Assembly: GCA_030704615.1 (NCBI GenBank)
Contig: CM060732.1
Location: 9,238,001-9,302,000 of the forward strand
DNA: 64,000 bases
Direction: 5' to 3'
DNA from: Takakia lepidozioides
Taxonomy: Eukaryota > Streptophyta > Takakiopsida > Takakiales > Takakiaceae
Numbering within the stretch: the first letter of the stretch is position 1; each line of letters starts with the position of its first letter. The notes under the pieces were generated by a model. It did no database searches. It was given only the letters and a program-made list of their open reading frames with translations, and was not told the origin of the DNA. Below are positions 43,103-52,949 of the stretch, piece by piece. Made by a program: the position numbers and the translations under genes.

Positions 43103-45626
43103 CTAACGGTATGTTGAGTTCAAAAGTACTCAAAGAAGGATGGTTACTCAGTGATTTCTTGAAATCACGACAGAACGAGTCAACAGAAGCAAAGGAATGG
43201 AAAACATTCCTGGGAGAATTTCAGGGTTTACCAAGAGCAATACAACAGAAAATCTTTTTTTCAGTCGCGAAATAAGATGACAAATGGGGATTGAAGGGAG
43301 GAGTGATCAGTATTATACGAGCACCTTGGGAATGTAGGATTAGAAGTGAAGACTGGTTGTCTCGTCTAGCTCTATTGATTACTCTAATACCAATCAGAAA
43401 AGTTTGCTACACTAGTTATATTTTCAGAGAAGGATGTTCAAATTATGAATATTGTCACACGATCATAGAAGCAGTAGAGTACTGGATACCCAAAGACTTA
43501 TTGCAAGTCAGATACACTGAAAAATACAGATGGTATTATTGTGCCCATTAAAAGTTTGGTGATCAATCAGTAAGAAGGAAAATTAAGTCGTAATACAGAT
43601 TCTTGCAAGATAGGATCAATCTTGAAGAAAGGGTAGAGACACTATAAATTTTCTTTACTGACATACCAAGACTGTTTAAAGGGTACCGAAAAGGAATTCT
43701 ACGTATGATGTGGGAATGAATGAGGAAATTAAAGAAAAAGCTAAACAAGACAGGGCTGAACGAATAGAGAAATATGCTGCAGAAAGGGAGGCTTGGTTAA
43801 GAGAAGAATTTCCAGAATTACAAAACTTGAAAATTATTCAAGGTGAGACATCAAACAGTGATAAACCAGAAGATCAGAAAATCGGATCGGTGGGAAGTGG
43901 GAACACTACACCAGAAGAAGTTGCCAGTAATGTACTTGGTGAATGGTTACCACAAGAAAGATCTGAAGGACTTTCTACAGTAACAAGCCCAAATCGAGGT
44001 TTTGCTGAAATATTAGAAGAAAGATTTGAGAACATTTTGAGTGAAGAAGGTGAAAGAAGTGAAAGCACTTCTCCAGAAAGGATAACCATAACTGCACTCA
44101 AAGCTTTTAAAGATTCATTAAGCTTAGTAGGGACAGCAGCTGGAAGACAACTATCATTGGGACAAGGACCTCCTAGCTTTGAATCACTGTTTGGAAGACA
44201 AACACCAACACCACCACAGCCAGCAGCAGCGGGACCATCCCAGTTTGGACAACCAGTTGCAACAGCTGAACCGATGGCTTTAGCAGCAAGCAAAACCAGA
44301 CCACCATTTCCTTTATATGATGGGAAATCTGATCCAGATATCCATCTTAATCAATTTGAAAACATGGTCACCATTTACAATGAAGCAACAGACCAAGAGA
44401 AGATCCGACTATTTCTTTGTTCAATGGCCCGGAAAGGCATTGAATGGTTGGCAACTTTCCCAGCCAATCACTCTGCGAATTGGGCGGATATGAGAGCCGT
44501 GTTTCAAGAAAGATATAGATCCAACAAATCCACGTCTGAAATCTTCACAGGATTATAGAACCTAAGACAGAAAAAGAAAGAATTGGTAGTCGACTACCTG
44601 GAGAGGATGAAGACTCTGATCAGGAAACTACCTCAAGCACCAGGATGATTTGCAAAAATCATGGTTCATCAATGGACTTCGTCCTGAATACATAACCATG
44701 GTTACAGTCATGCCTAACAACATTTTGGCTGAAGCAGTAGGGACTGCAAAGAAGTTGGAATTGGGATTCCATCAGAGCAGAAACAAAGATTCCAAGGATC
44801 TCTTGGAGGAAGAAGACTTTGATGATGAAGAAAAACCCAAGCAAAAGAAGAAAGAAGTGATTGACAAAACCACTTTGGATCAGAAGATAGCAGAGGCTAT
44901 CAAGAATTTTAAAGATGAAGGGCCGCGAAAGGCAACATGGTGTCACAAATGCGGGACTGCAGGACACCTGGCAACGGAATGCCATATGAAGGACAAATAT
45001 TGTGATATTTGTCAGATGGACAAATATTGTGATATTTGTCAGATGGACAAATATTGTGATATTTGTCAGATGAACAATCATAATACCAGCCATTGTATTT
45101 ACAACCAACGGGCCAAGAAGACTGGGTACACACGAGAGGTGGGGGTACACCAAGTCCAAATCCGACGGGGAGGATCGGACGAACCAAGACGATACAATAT
45201 GGGTAATCGTTATCAGAGGCCACGAAATGAATATCCACCAAGGGATAGGGAACATCAACCTAGAAACAAAGAAAGCACGAGATGCCACTATTGCAAGAAA
45301 GAGGGACACTGGAAACATGAATGCCAGTTGCGAATCAAGCATGAGGCAGAAGTGGGAAATATGGAAGCCGGACCAAGTGTAGCCGTAAGTGTGGTAACCC
45401 CTGTAGTGGATACCCTTGCGGTAACCCAAACTCAGGCCAAGCAACAGAAACCTCCAGATAAGGAGATTGAAGAAGAACGGAAATAATATCCAGAAAGTGC
45501 AACATGGCAGGAGGAAAAGAGCTTACACCAGGAAGTAAGTAAAGTCATAGCTCAAATGCAAGAGGGAACCCATATACCTTATGGAGAGCCAACTCCAGAT
45601 AAGCAAATCAGACCAACGGTGAAGAC
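43103..45626 (+). pseudogene. Ty3/gypsy gag, body 3, with triplicated zinc-knuckle segment
   Basis: 43111-43560 has two open pieces (MLSSKVLKEGWLLSDFLKSR; LITLIPIRKVCYTSYIFREG) separated by a stop. 43710-44558 encodes a gag core (MNEEIKEKAKQDRAERIEKY to PPFPLYDGKSDPDIHLNQFE and IRLFLCSMARKGIEWLATFP). After a frame break, 44650-45486 gives SWFINGLRPEY, a first knuckle CHKCGTAGHLATEC and a second knuckle in which the nine-residue unit DKYCDICQM appears three times (27-bp tandem repeat, about 44991-45073). A further CHYCKKEGHWKHEC follows. The body is cut at 45626 by a minus-strand LTR. It is related to bodies 1 and 2 but a distinct copy. Confidence 0.85.
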
Positions 45627-46678
45627 TGTCGAGCGGCTTTTACTCACCCATCCCTTCGCTATCCGAGGTGGAAACTCCAAGATAGAAGAGTTGGATATCT
45701 CTAAGCCCTCAGCCCGCTCAGTACAATCAGTCATGACCTGCAGCTAGTGAATCATGGTTGTGCTATTCCTTCTTGCCTTCATGTTAACAATTTACCTTAT
45801 CTGATACTGAAGCATCAGTTTGCTTCAGTATCTTCTTAGTTCCAGTTAATCATGCATTCATTTCACAGCTTCACTCATGTCTCTCTACACAGTGTGCTTG
45901 TATTGAATAAGTATCAGATTATGATTTATCAGGTACTAGGCCAATGTCAAGTGACTCTAATCCACCCTACAGTATCACTACAATTCTGCTTGAAGTAAAG
46001 CATCTACTGTTCATCTCTCCTCCTACTCCGTGCTCTCGTTCTTGCTCTCCGCCTGATCTCCTCTCCTCCATGACCATCAAGCGCTCCTCCGTGAAGTGTC
46101 CTTCTTTCCGTTGTTGCCCTCCTTATCTGCCCCCAAAGCTGTTCTAACCACCTAACTAATTAACCGTTATCCCCGAAGTATCACGTTCCTTCTGCAGATG
46201 TCGTTCCCTCACAGTCGTTCCCTGCCATTGATAACTGTTCCCCATGTATTGTGACAGGCTGTGTCAAGCTGTGCCGAGCTGTGACTGGCTGTGTCGGCTG
46301 TGTTGGCTGTGACTGGCTGTGTCGGGCTATGTTGGCTGTGACGGGCTTGTGGCGGCCGTGCGAAGCTGTGTCAGGCTGTGACGGACTGTGTCGGCTGTGT
46401 GAAGCTGTGTCAGGCTGTGTCGGCTGTGATTGGCTGTGACGGGCTGTGGCGGCCGTGCGAAGCTGTGTCAGGCTGTGACGGACTGTGTCGGCTGTGTGAA
46501 GCTGTGTCAGGCTGTGTCGGCTGTGATTGGCTGTGACGGGCTGTGTCGGGCTGTGTAACCCCCCCCTAAAGTGCGCTGCTATCACCCCTAAGGCTCCTGT
46601 TGGTCTCAGTCTGCGCAAAAATTAAGGGTACCCCACAGAACCCGTAAAAGCGTCTAAGTCCCAAGCAGCCCTCTAACA
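45627..46678 (-). repeat. LTR of the coiled-coil family, copy B (minus)
   Basis: 1052 bp. Left border TGTCGAGCGG, right border CTCTAACA followed by the inverted polypurine tract. Very similar to LTR C, with the main differences in the minisatellite (46250-46558). It interrupts gypsy body 3. Confidence 0.88.
46250..46558 (-). repeat. CACAGCC minisatellite inside LTR B
   Basis: Higher-order structure is visible. A block of about 100 bp (GGCGGCCGTGCGAAGCTGTG through GGCTGTGATTGGCTGTGACG) occurs twice in tandem, at about 46349-46442 and 46447-46540. Confidence 0.88.
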
Positions 46679-46717
46679 TTTACCCCTCCCCCTCTCAAAA
46701 AGCCGTGTCCTCACGGT

Positions 46718-48335
46718 TTACTGTTTGGGATTAGCAAACCTTTGTGAGCGAGCACCCTTCTGACGGTGAGAGTCTCGTGAAGGACTCCGTGTGCGAGCCC
46801 GAGTCCTGTCACTGGTTGACGGAGATGATTGAGCACTACCTGGAAATGTCAGTCCCTCCTTTGGCTGATATCGTGGTAACCTCTCAGGCATAAGAGATCC
46901 CCGCCGTTTCTTCTCTGCCATCTGAATTGTGTAGTTCTCTGCCATGTCAAAAGATTCCGCTGAAGAAACAGTAGTATCAGAGTCTTCGTCGCCCCTCAGG
47001 TGTTTTAACGGTCGAACTCTAACTAGAATCCGTTGGGGCATACAATGTGGTCCCACTATGTTTGGAAGTTTACACTGTACAACCTGCTGTAAGCTCTTAA
47101 TGGAAAAATTGGTGAACACCCTGAACTCCTTGTCCGTATAGGTGAGTGGTGTGCCAATGACTTGGGAACAGTGCAAGTATTTCCATGCCTCATGGCCCTT
47201 AAGGAAAATATCGTCTAGGCCAAATTTTTGTGTTGTCAAATTGTTCCAAGCCGAATGAAACCATGAACGAAGTTGGGAATCCTTCTGCATCATAACCTTT
47301 GCATCATATAGGTACATATGAGGTGGCACTGAAGGTAAGACCCAATGATCCCCACTGGAATAACTCAGAAATCGCGATTGCATCTTCTGCTGCTCAATGT
47401 GATAACGTGCCAGAAAACAAGCAGCATAGTATAACCCGCAACCCATGACAATACTTGCTACCTCCTTGGTCTTGGTATAAATGTACCCATGTACAACCTG
47501 GAAGACAATTAATTCCTTCAACATGGTACTTGCTTCATGCCAGTACCTCGCAAAGTGATGATCCTCAATGGGTCGATTGTTTGGAAGAACCTTAGTCCTA
47601 GTTGCCACTGGCAGCCAAATGCGCATGATCTGGTAGTAATGTGCCAACGACTGCGGAGGACTAAATTCCTTCCAAGCCAAATCCAACACAATGGGAATTT
47701 GGTTGAAGGGCATAATCATAGCCCGACTGTACTCCCGTGCAGCAGGAGTCCTAGGTGGGTTAAAAGCAGCATCCCCCCATACCTCAAGCTGTGGTGGCTG
47801 TGGTGTGGCTGTAGTAACAACAGGGTCAGCTACCGGCACAATCACTTGTTGTGGTATTGGTAATACTGGCCCTTCCACCACCGGCATCTCCTGAACCCCT
47901 TGCAAAGAAGACTGAAAAATTAGAGTTCAAGCTTGTAAATAAGTAGCCATCAGCTGCTCCTCAGGTACAAAGACTCTCTTATCAATATTTGAAGTCAGGT
48001 CCTCCACCTGAGTCTGCAGGCCGTCTACATCCTCCTGTAGCTCCGCTATCCTACTATAGACATTGTCTATAGTAGTTGTGGCAATGTTCTGCACCTGCAG
48101 TCTGAGTTCATTCATCTTGCCTTGGGTGAGCTTCCGTGGTGCTTTGCCTTCCACCGGCCCTTGTGCTAACCAGACCTGCATAAGGTGGTTATCCACCAAG
48201 TCGTGTGTGGCACCCCTAAGAGTCTGCTCCTCGGTGAGCCTGTACACATCTAACTGCTGCTGTAAAGCCTCCATGCGCTTCGCATGAGGTTCAACCAAAT
48301 TGGCATAGGCAGCAGCCAGATTATTGGCTTCCAAG
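46718..48335 (-). CDS. Coiled-coil LTR-element ORF, copy B (best preserved C-terminal two thirds)
   Basis: Minus-strand frame from about 48335 to 46718, broken only by one TGA near 47925. It starts inside the coiled coil (EANNLAAAYANLVEPHAKRM, RKLTQGKMNELRLQVQNIAT, YSRIAELQEDVDGLQTQVED). A Pro-rich linker (EGPVLPIPQQVIVPVADPVV) follows. The C-terminal domain of about 280 residues has AFNPPRTPAAREYSRAMIMP, SLAHYYQIMRIWLPVATRTK, TKEVASIVMGCGLYYAACF and SVPPHMYLYDAKVMMQKDSQ, ending in an Arg/Ser tail. It lies directly upstream of the polypurine tract and LTR in the same sense, so it is the element's own gene. No protease, RT or integrase signature is present. Function unknown; a Gag-like or accessory role is a guess. 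The N-terminus is lost where GCCGGCGG repeats begin. Confidence 0.75.
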
Positions 48336-48880
48336 CTCCAAGTGTCTCCGCTGGCGGAGACGCTTGTAGGAGGTTCCTGAAACCTATGAGCTGAGCAAAA
48401 AAAGAATGTACTCAATGGGTATGCGCTAGCGGATATGCCAGCCCAGCCCACTCGGAGCATCAACAATTTTTGAGCATGTGGAAAAACAAAGGAGATGGAA
48501 AAGGGGAGAACTTCCTGAAACATTTGAGCAGCCCTTGTTGCATGGGTATGCGCCGGCGGATATGCCAGCCCAACCCTCTCGGAGCATCAGCAACGTATGA
48601 GCATGCGAAAAAATAAACGGGATTGGAGTGAAGGAGCACTTCCTGAAACATGTGAGCATCCCAGCTCCAACGATATGCGCCGGCGGAGGTGGTAGCCCAG
48701 CCCTTCCAAGCATAAGAAAAAACCAAGGGGAATGAGCTGTCTCCGCCGGCGGAGACGGTTGTATATATGTGTGGAGATTCTCAAACCTGTGAGAGTTGAA
48801 GTGACTTAGGCATCTGCGCTGGCGGAGGTGCTAGATTAGGAGCAGCTTGGTGGAGCTTATGCGATGGCGCATATGCCTAA
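48336..48880. repeat. ~120-bp repeats with GCGCCGGCGGA palindrome
   Basis: Seven occurrences of a short palindrome: TCCGCTGGCGGA (about 48349), TGCGCTAGCGGA (48421), TGCGCCGGCGGA (48549 and 48676), TCCGCCGGCGGA (48743), TGCGCTGGCGGA (48816) and TGCGATGGCGCA (48859). Between them are related spacers (TATGCCAGCCCA, CTCGGAGCATCA, CTTCCTGAAACAT). Minus-strand open frames across this stretch (WAGIS.GAYP) are products of the repeat. Confidence 0.75.
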
Positions 48881-49277
48881 GTGCAGGTCATGAAATCGAA
48901 ACAAAACTGCAGCTTACCTTCTCTGTCCGCAACTTGCCTCTACCACCACCACCAGTAGCAACGCCTCCCCCTCGAGTGTCCTTCTTCCTCCCCATCGCCG
49001 CAACAGCTTGTTGCCTCGGGGTGGTATAGTATAAGGACGAGATGCGGCGCCTTCGTCTCCTCTTCGCAACGGGAGTCTCCAGGGTGTAGAGACTAGAGAC
49101 GTGTTAAGTGCTTGTGTAGTTTGTGTGTGTTTGTTTGGGGGAGTGGTAGACAAGGGATAATGTGCAAGTATACTAGAGTACGTTAGTGTAGTAATGATAC
49201 CGGGTTGGTCATGTAGTAATGGCAATAAGTTTAGCTGAATAGAAATAGTTTATTAACAAAAAAATAGAGGTTGTTTC
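48881..49277. other. No gene seen
   Basis: Short unassigned stretch with CCACCACCACC and GTTTGTGTGTGTTTG simple sequence. A minus-strand Arg-rich open frame (about 48914-49225) has no recognisable motif. Confidence 0.35.
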
Positions 49278-49445
49278 ATTGAATAGAGCATGGCTTGGTG
49301 GTAAGGTTGTGGTGTATTTTCCACTAGGTCGCGGGTTCAAACCTGTGCCCGCCAAGGAGAGCGGGGGGTAAGGGGGGCGAGGGCGAGGGCGGAAGGCCTT
49401 AAAAACGCCAAATTGGCCAAATATGAAATGTGAACATTTTTTATA
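49278..49445 (+). mobile_element. tRNA-derived SINE
   Basis: An internal RNA polymerase III promoter is visible: A box TGGCTTGGTGG at 49291-49301 and B box GGTTCAAACC at 49334-49343, 33 nt apart, as in a tRNA gene. The cloverleaf is not complete and a GC-rich tRNA-unrelated body follows (GGGGGGCGAGGGCGAGGGCG), ending near a T-run at about 49439. This is the layout of plant SINEs, which are copied by LINE reverse transcriptase. Confidence 0.7.
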
Positions 49446-50206
49446 CACTTTGGCGTTAGTGCTTTTTGAAACCAATTGCTCCATCATGTCAATCGTCGAC
49501 TCAAATCTGAAAATTATTTTGACTCAAGCCTAAAAATTTCAATTCTATTTGTCTAGGTTTTTTTCAAACACATTTTAAAACAAGACATTTTTGTCAATTA
49601 CACTAATGGACTACATGGGTTACACGTGGATCCTCATAAGATGGTTGTACGATTGACATGTTACTTTGTGACAGCGCCTTCATAAGACAATATAAAGTAA
49701 GTGATAAAGTAACTGAACATTTTGTTATGGGTGTCTTAATCAATTTATTGGTTTTAGAGTCAATTGTCGCCACAAATACTTGTACTCATTGCTCATACAT
49801 GAGTAATCAAAGAACAAATCAACATACATGTCATGGGATTTGATTGTAAATAAATTGTGCCGTCTAGTGTGTCAGTTCATAGTTGGACGATTAATCAACG
49901 ATTGGTTGTATAATAAATGGAAACATGCAGAGCATTTATGTTTCATATGCTCATAAGAAGAAGGCAGTACATTGGATTCTAAGATCTCAACAACGGCGCC
50001 GTCGTCTTAAAAATAAGGGATAGTCCATTTAGTTGTTTCTGTCAAAGAGTAATATGGATGGAGCACATGTCTTAAAAAATTTGGACCTTCTGGATTGATG
50101 ATACACAGAAGTAATGTAAGCCATTTAATGTATTTGCATAAGGTCTTGCAAGATGTGCACTTTCGTTCATTTTGCATCTCCTCTCAAACTTTGAGGGCAT
50201 TGCCAA
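49446..50206. other. No gene seen
   Basis: AT-rich unassigned sequence upstream of the ORF at 50207. No element border or coding motif is recognised. Confidence 0.35.
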
Positions 50207-50860
50207 ATGTCTGCACCAAAATATGCATTGCTTTCATGTCCACCTGATGCAAAAGTGGTTCGTTATCCTTGCAATGGAGACAAATGCATTATCCCAGAAC
50301 CTTGGTTATGCAATAGATTCAAACTTGTTCCGGGTTCAGTTTTTTTGGAGGATGATGGAGATGATGATGCCTCCACAGTGTTGCTTCCAGTTTTCAATGA
50401 TGGCCAAAAGCAATGGGAGTTGTTTCAAGACACTTTCTCCAAGTACCGTGTCACAGGTACGAGTTATACACAGTCACGTGATGAAAGACACACTTCTATT
50501 GCAAGGAAGAAGGAACAAACTGCAACAAATGGGAGTTGTAAATTGAAGGAGGAGGTTGCAGATTCGGCAAGCTTGGGGTCTCATAATTCGGATTGTGTTG
50601 AGGTTTCTAAGAGTGTATTTTGTGGATCTCAACCTTCCTTATCTGCTCATACGGTCTTGCTTCACGACATGAAAGCTCGGAAAACTCCATTGGACAACAC
50701 CACGTCTGATTGTTGCGAATCTGCGAGGGGTTTATCTTCATCTCCACGACTAGCAGGGGAGGCTACATCTGCATTTCCTTCTAGTGTTGTCCATTTTGAG
50801 TATCTTGGCCACTGCTCGGAGAAATGGATCAAAAGGAGAGATTTTTACCTTGGACTATAG
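50207..50860 (+). CDS. Uncharacterised 217-codon ORF
   Basis: Open frame from ATG 50207 to the stop at 50860. I do not recognise the family. The N-terminal third is Cys/Pro-containing (MSAPKYALLSCPPDAKVVRY, CNGDKCIIPEPWLCNRFKLV) followed by an acidic patch (EDDGDDD) and QWELFQDTFSKYRVTGTS. The middle is Ser-rich and low in hydrophobic residues. In the +1 frame just past 50821 another piece (LDYSHIPVHRVWCLPRAFDG) continues, suggesting a frameshift or a splice. Length and composition are better than random, but it may be an exon of a larger or transposon-borne gene. The Myb/SANT-like relic on the other strand lies 1 kb downstream. Confidence 0.45.
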   Translation: MSAPKYALLSCPPDAKVVRYPCNGDKCIIPEPWLCNRFKLVPGSVFLEDDGDDDASTVLLPVFNDGQKQWELFQDTFSKYRVTGTSYTQSRDERHTSIARKKEQTATNGSCKLKEEVADSASLGSHNSDCVEVSKSVFCGSQPSLSAHTVLLHDMKARKTPLDNTTSDCCESARGLSSSPRLAGEATSAFPSSVVHFEYLGHCSEKWIKRRDFYLGL

Positions 50861-51819
50861 TCACATTCCAGTGCATCGTGTTTGGTGTCTTCCTCGAGCT
50901 TTTGATGGAAAAGTGATCCACGAACTCCCCCCCGTGGTCAAACTACGTACGGACCGTGGTTCATAGTCCCTCCAAGGCATGGACCGCAATTTTGATGGTC
51001 ATCCTTGGTGCAAGACCAATACCTATAATATGTCTGGTGTTCCAGATCATGTGAAATGTAGTACAATTGAATAAACAGATCCCCATGATACTTACCTCAA
51101 CAGAGTCTTGCTCATATGCCCAGTCAATGTCAAATTGGGAGAGAACCCATGATTCAAATGTCTACAGTTAATTCACAAGTGCCAGGATTTAATGCAGCAC
51201 AAGCATTACCTAGACAAACTCCAGCTCACGGGCCCAATTCTTGTTAGGTTTGCACCCCACTGGCACCAATCTTACACCCAATGCCTCCTAGTTCTTACTG
51301 TCACGGTCAATAAAAGCTTGCTGAGGTTAGAGCAAACATTGGCTCTTGGCTCTTCTTCAACACATATGCAGGGTGCTTGATGCAAGCACAAGCAACTTGA
51401 ATCAAACTATCTTGTGATCACTAAGGTGAAAATATAGTCACAGCCAGATCATTATGCTCACGAGGAAGCTGAAAATTTTCAACCAAATACCACACTCCAG
51501 TGCCATCTACAAGGAACCTACGCGCCAAATCTTGACAAACAATACCCAAAGTGTAGACATGGCCAGTAGCTAGGAAGAGAAAAAGAACAGTACACATGTC
51601 TGTTTAATACCAACAAATTGAATGAGAGTTTTTAGTACTCAATGAAGTACTAGAAGTGAGTCTGAGGGCCCAACATAGTATTGAGTTGAAAACAAGATTT
51701 ACCAGCTTGTCCAGAACACTATTCTAATCTGTACTATAGCAATATGTATTGTTTAACTCCCTATAAGAGACAATATCCCATCTGCAAAGCTGATATGTCT
51801 CACTACAGATGGAGGCACC
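50861..51819. other. Possible extension of the ORF, otherwise no gene
   Basis: 50861-50966 carries the shifted continuation mentioned above. 51000-51380 has Gln/Pro-rich fragments in several frames that could be decayed coding sequence. 51400-51819 shows nothing recognisable. Confidence 0.35.
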
Positions 51820-52745
51820 CTAATTTCTTTTGGACAATGCTTTATCCAACACATTCACCATGTTTTCAAAGACACCAACCAGCTGTTCCAGATTTCGATT
51901 AGTCTTATCATTGTTTTCTCTTTCAGCTTGAATCCGTGCACCTTCTTGCTGTAGCAAAGCTGCAAAATGGCCATCCTCCTCAACCAATCGGACATCATGT
52001 TGTGTTATCTTTATTTCTTCAAGTCGTAATAATTGGTTGTGGCGTTCTTCCTTCTTCTCCTCAGATTCCTTCATTGCTCCTACTAGGGCCACACTGTTCT
52101 CCTTGGCTACTTCAATGAAACGATTCATATATGAATCAACTTTCCTCTTCTTGCCTGTGCTCGTGTTTGGTGGAGTCGTCGTACTTGATGGATCAAGAGG
52201 AGTGGTGGGGTTTTGTAAGTTCCTAGTGAATATCTCACTTGTAACATCATCATTTGGTGTCGTTTCCACCCCAAATCCATTGAGGCCCTTGGGGTTGCAA
52301 CAGTTGATGACTTCCCACACGAGGCCCCTGGCGTTGCAACAGATGATTCTCCATGTGAATTAAGAGACATTTGTCTCCCAAAGAGCGAGTCATAAAACTG
52401 TGAAGCATTGGCAGGTGTCATATAGATATTTCTCCTACCATACACATGCTTATCAAACGATGGAGGCATATTGAGTGTCTTCCTGTCAGTACTGGTCATT
52501 GCCCAATAGTGTCATGCACTTGTCTTGGATAGATAGTCTTTGATTTTCTTGAATTCCTTTTGAAGACTTTCCCATTTTACCTTGCATTGCTCCATTGTCC
52601 GAGTAGTGACTTGACTCATGGTGTCCATGTAATTTCTCTCCATTTTTCTAGCACGGAGACAAATCTGGCCATTGTAGTTGATGTCTTCTCTTTGTCCCAT
52701 TAAGCACGCTTTGTGTGCACCAATGCATAGATCTCTATCGTTGAC
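51820..52745 (-). pseudogene. Myb/SANT-like (trihelix-type) DNA-binding protein relic
   Basis: Minus strand. The segment from about 52745 reads KLVNDRDLCIGAHKACLMGQ, then MERNYMDTMSQVTTRTMEQC and KVKWESLQKEFKKIKDYLS. This is the third-helix region of the Myb/SANT-like domain common in plant Harbinger-associated and trihelix-like proteins ('Q.K.KWE.L.KEFKKI.DYL'). A TGA at about 52515 interrupts, then the frame continues (MTSTDRKTLNMPPSFDKHVY) to a frameshift near 52290. A C-terminal charged coiled coil follows (KESEEKKEERHNQLLRLEEI) ending with FENMVNVLDKALSKRN at 51820. A GKKRK basic patch could be a nuclear signal. It may come from a Harbinger-type transposon; no transposase was found. Confidence 0.6.
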
Positions 52746-52949
52746 CAGTTTCCTGTCCGAGGTGCCCTAGATCGCGCATTGTTCGCCATTGAAGTGCTTG
52801 AATTCTGGATGTGAGTTGCTATTCTATTAGCCATTAGCCATCAGCCATCAGCCATCAGTGTGACGTGGATGTGGGAACACCGGCCACGTCGCAATCAATA
52901 TTTCATGGGCTGCCCGTAAATTTGTGCTTGAATTCACGAGAGACATTAA
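52746..52949. other. Short spacer
   Basis: Contains CCATCAGCCATCAGCCATCAG, a short direct repeat near 52835, and a GACGTGG/CCACGTC pair near 52862-52890. No gene. Confidence 0.35.

Noticed and set aside
44659-45444. Minus-strand 261-codon ORF opposite gypsy gag
   Set aside because: It is the shadow of the gag frame, including the mirrored knuckle triplication, and has no domain of its own.
49291-49343. A true tRNA gene
   Set aside because: A and B boxes are present but no complete cloverleaf or anticodon arm can be formed, and a GC-rich unrelated body follows. SINE preferred.
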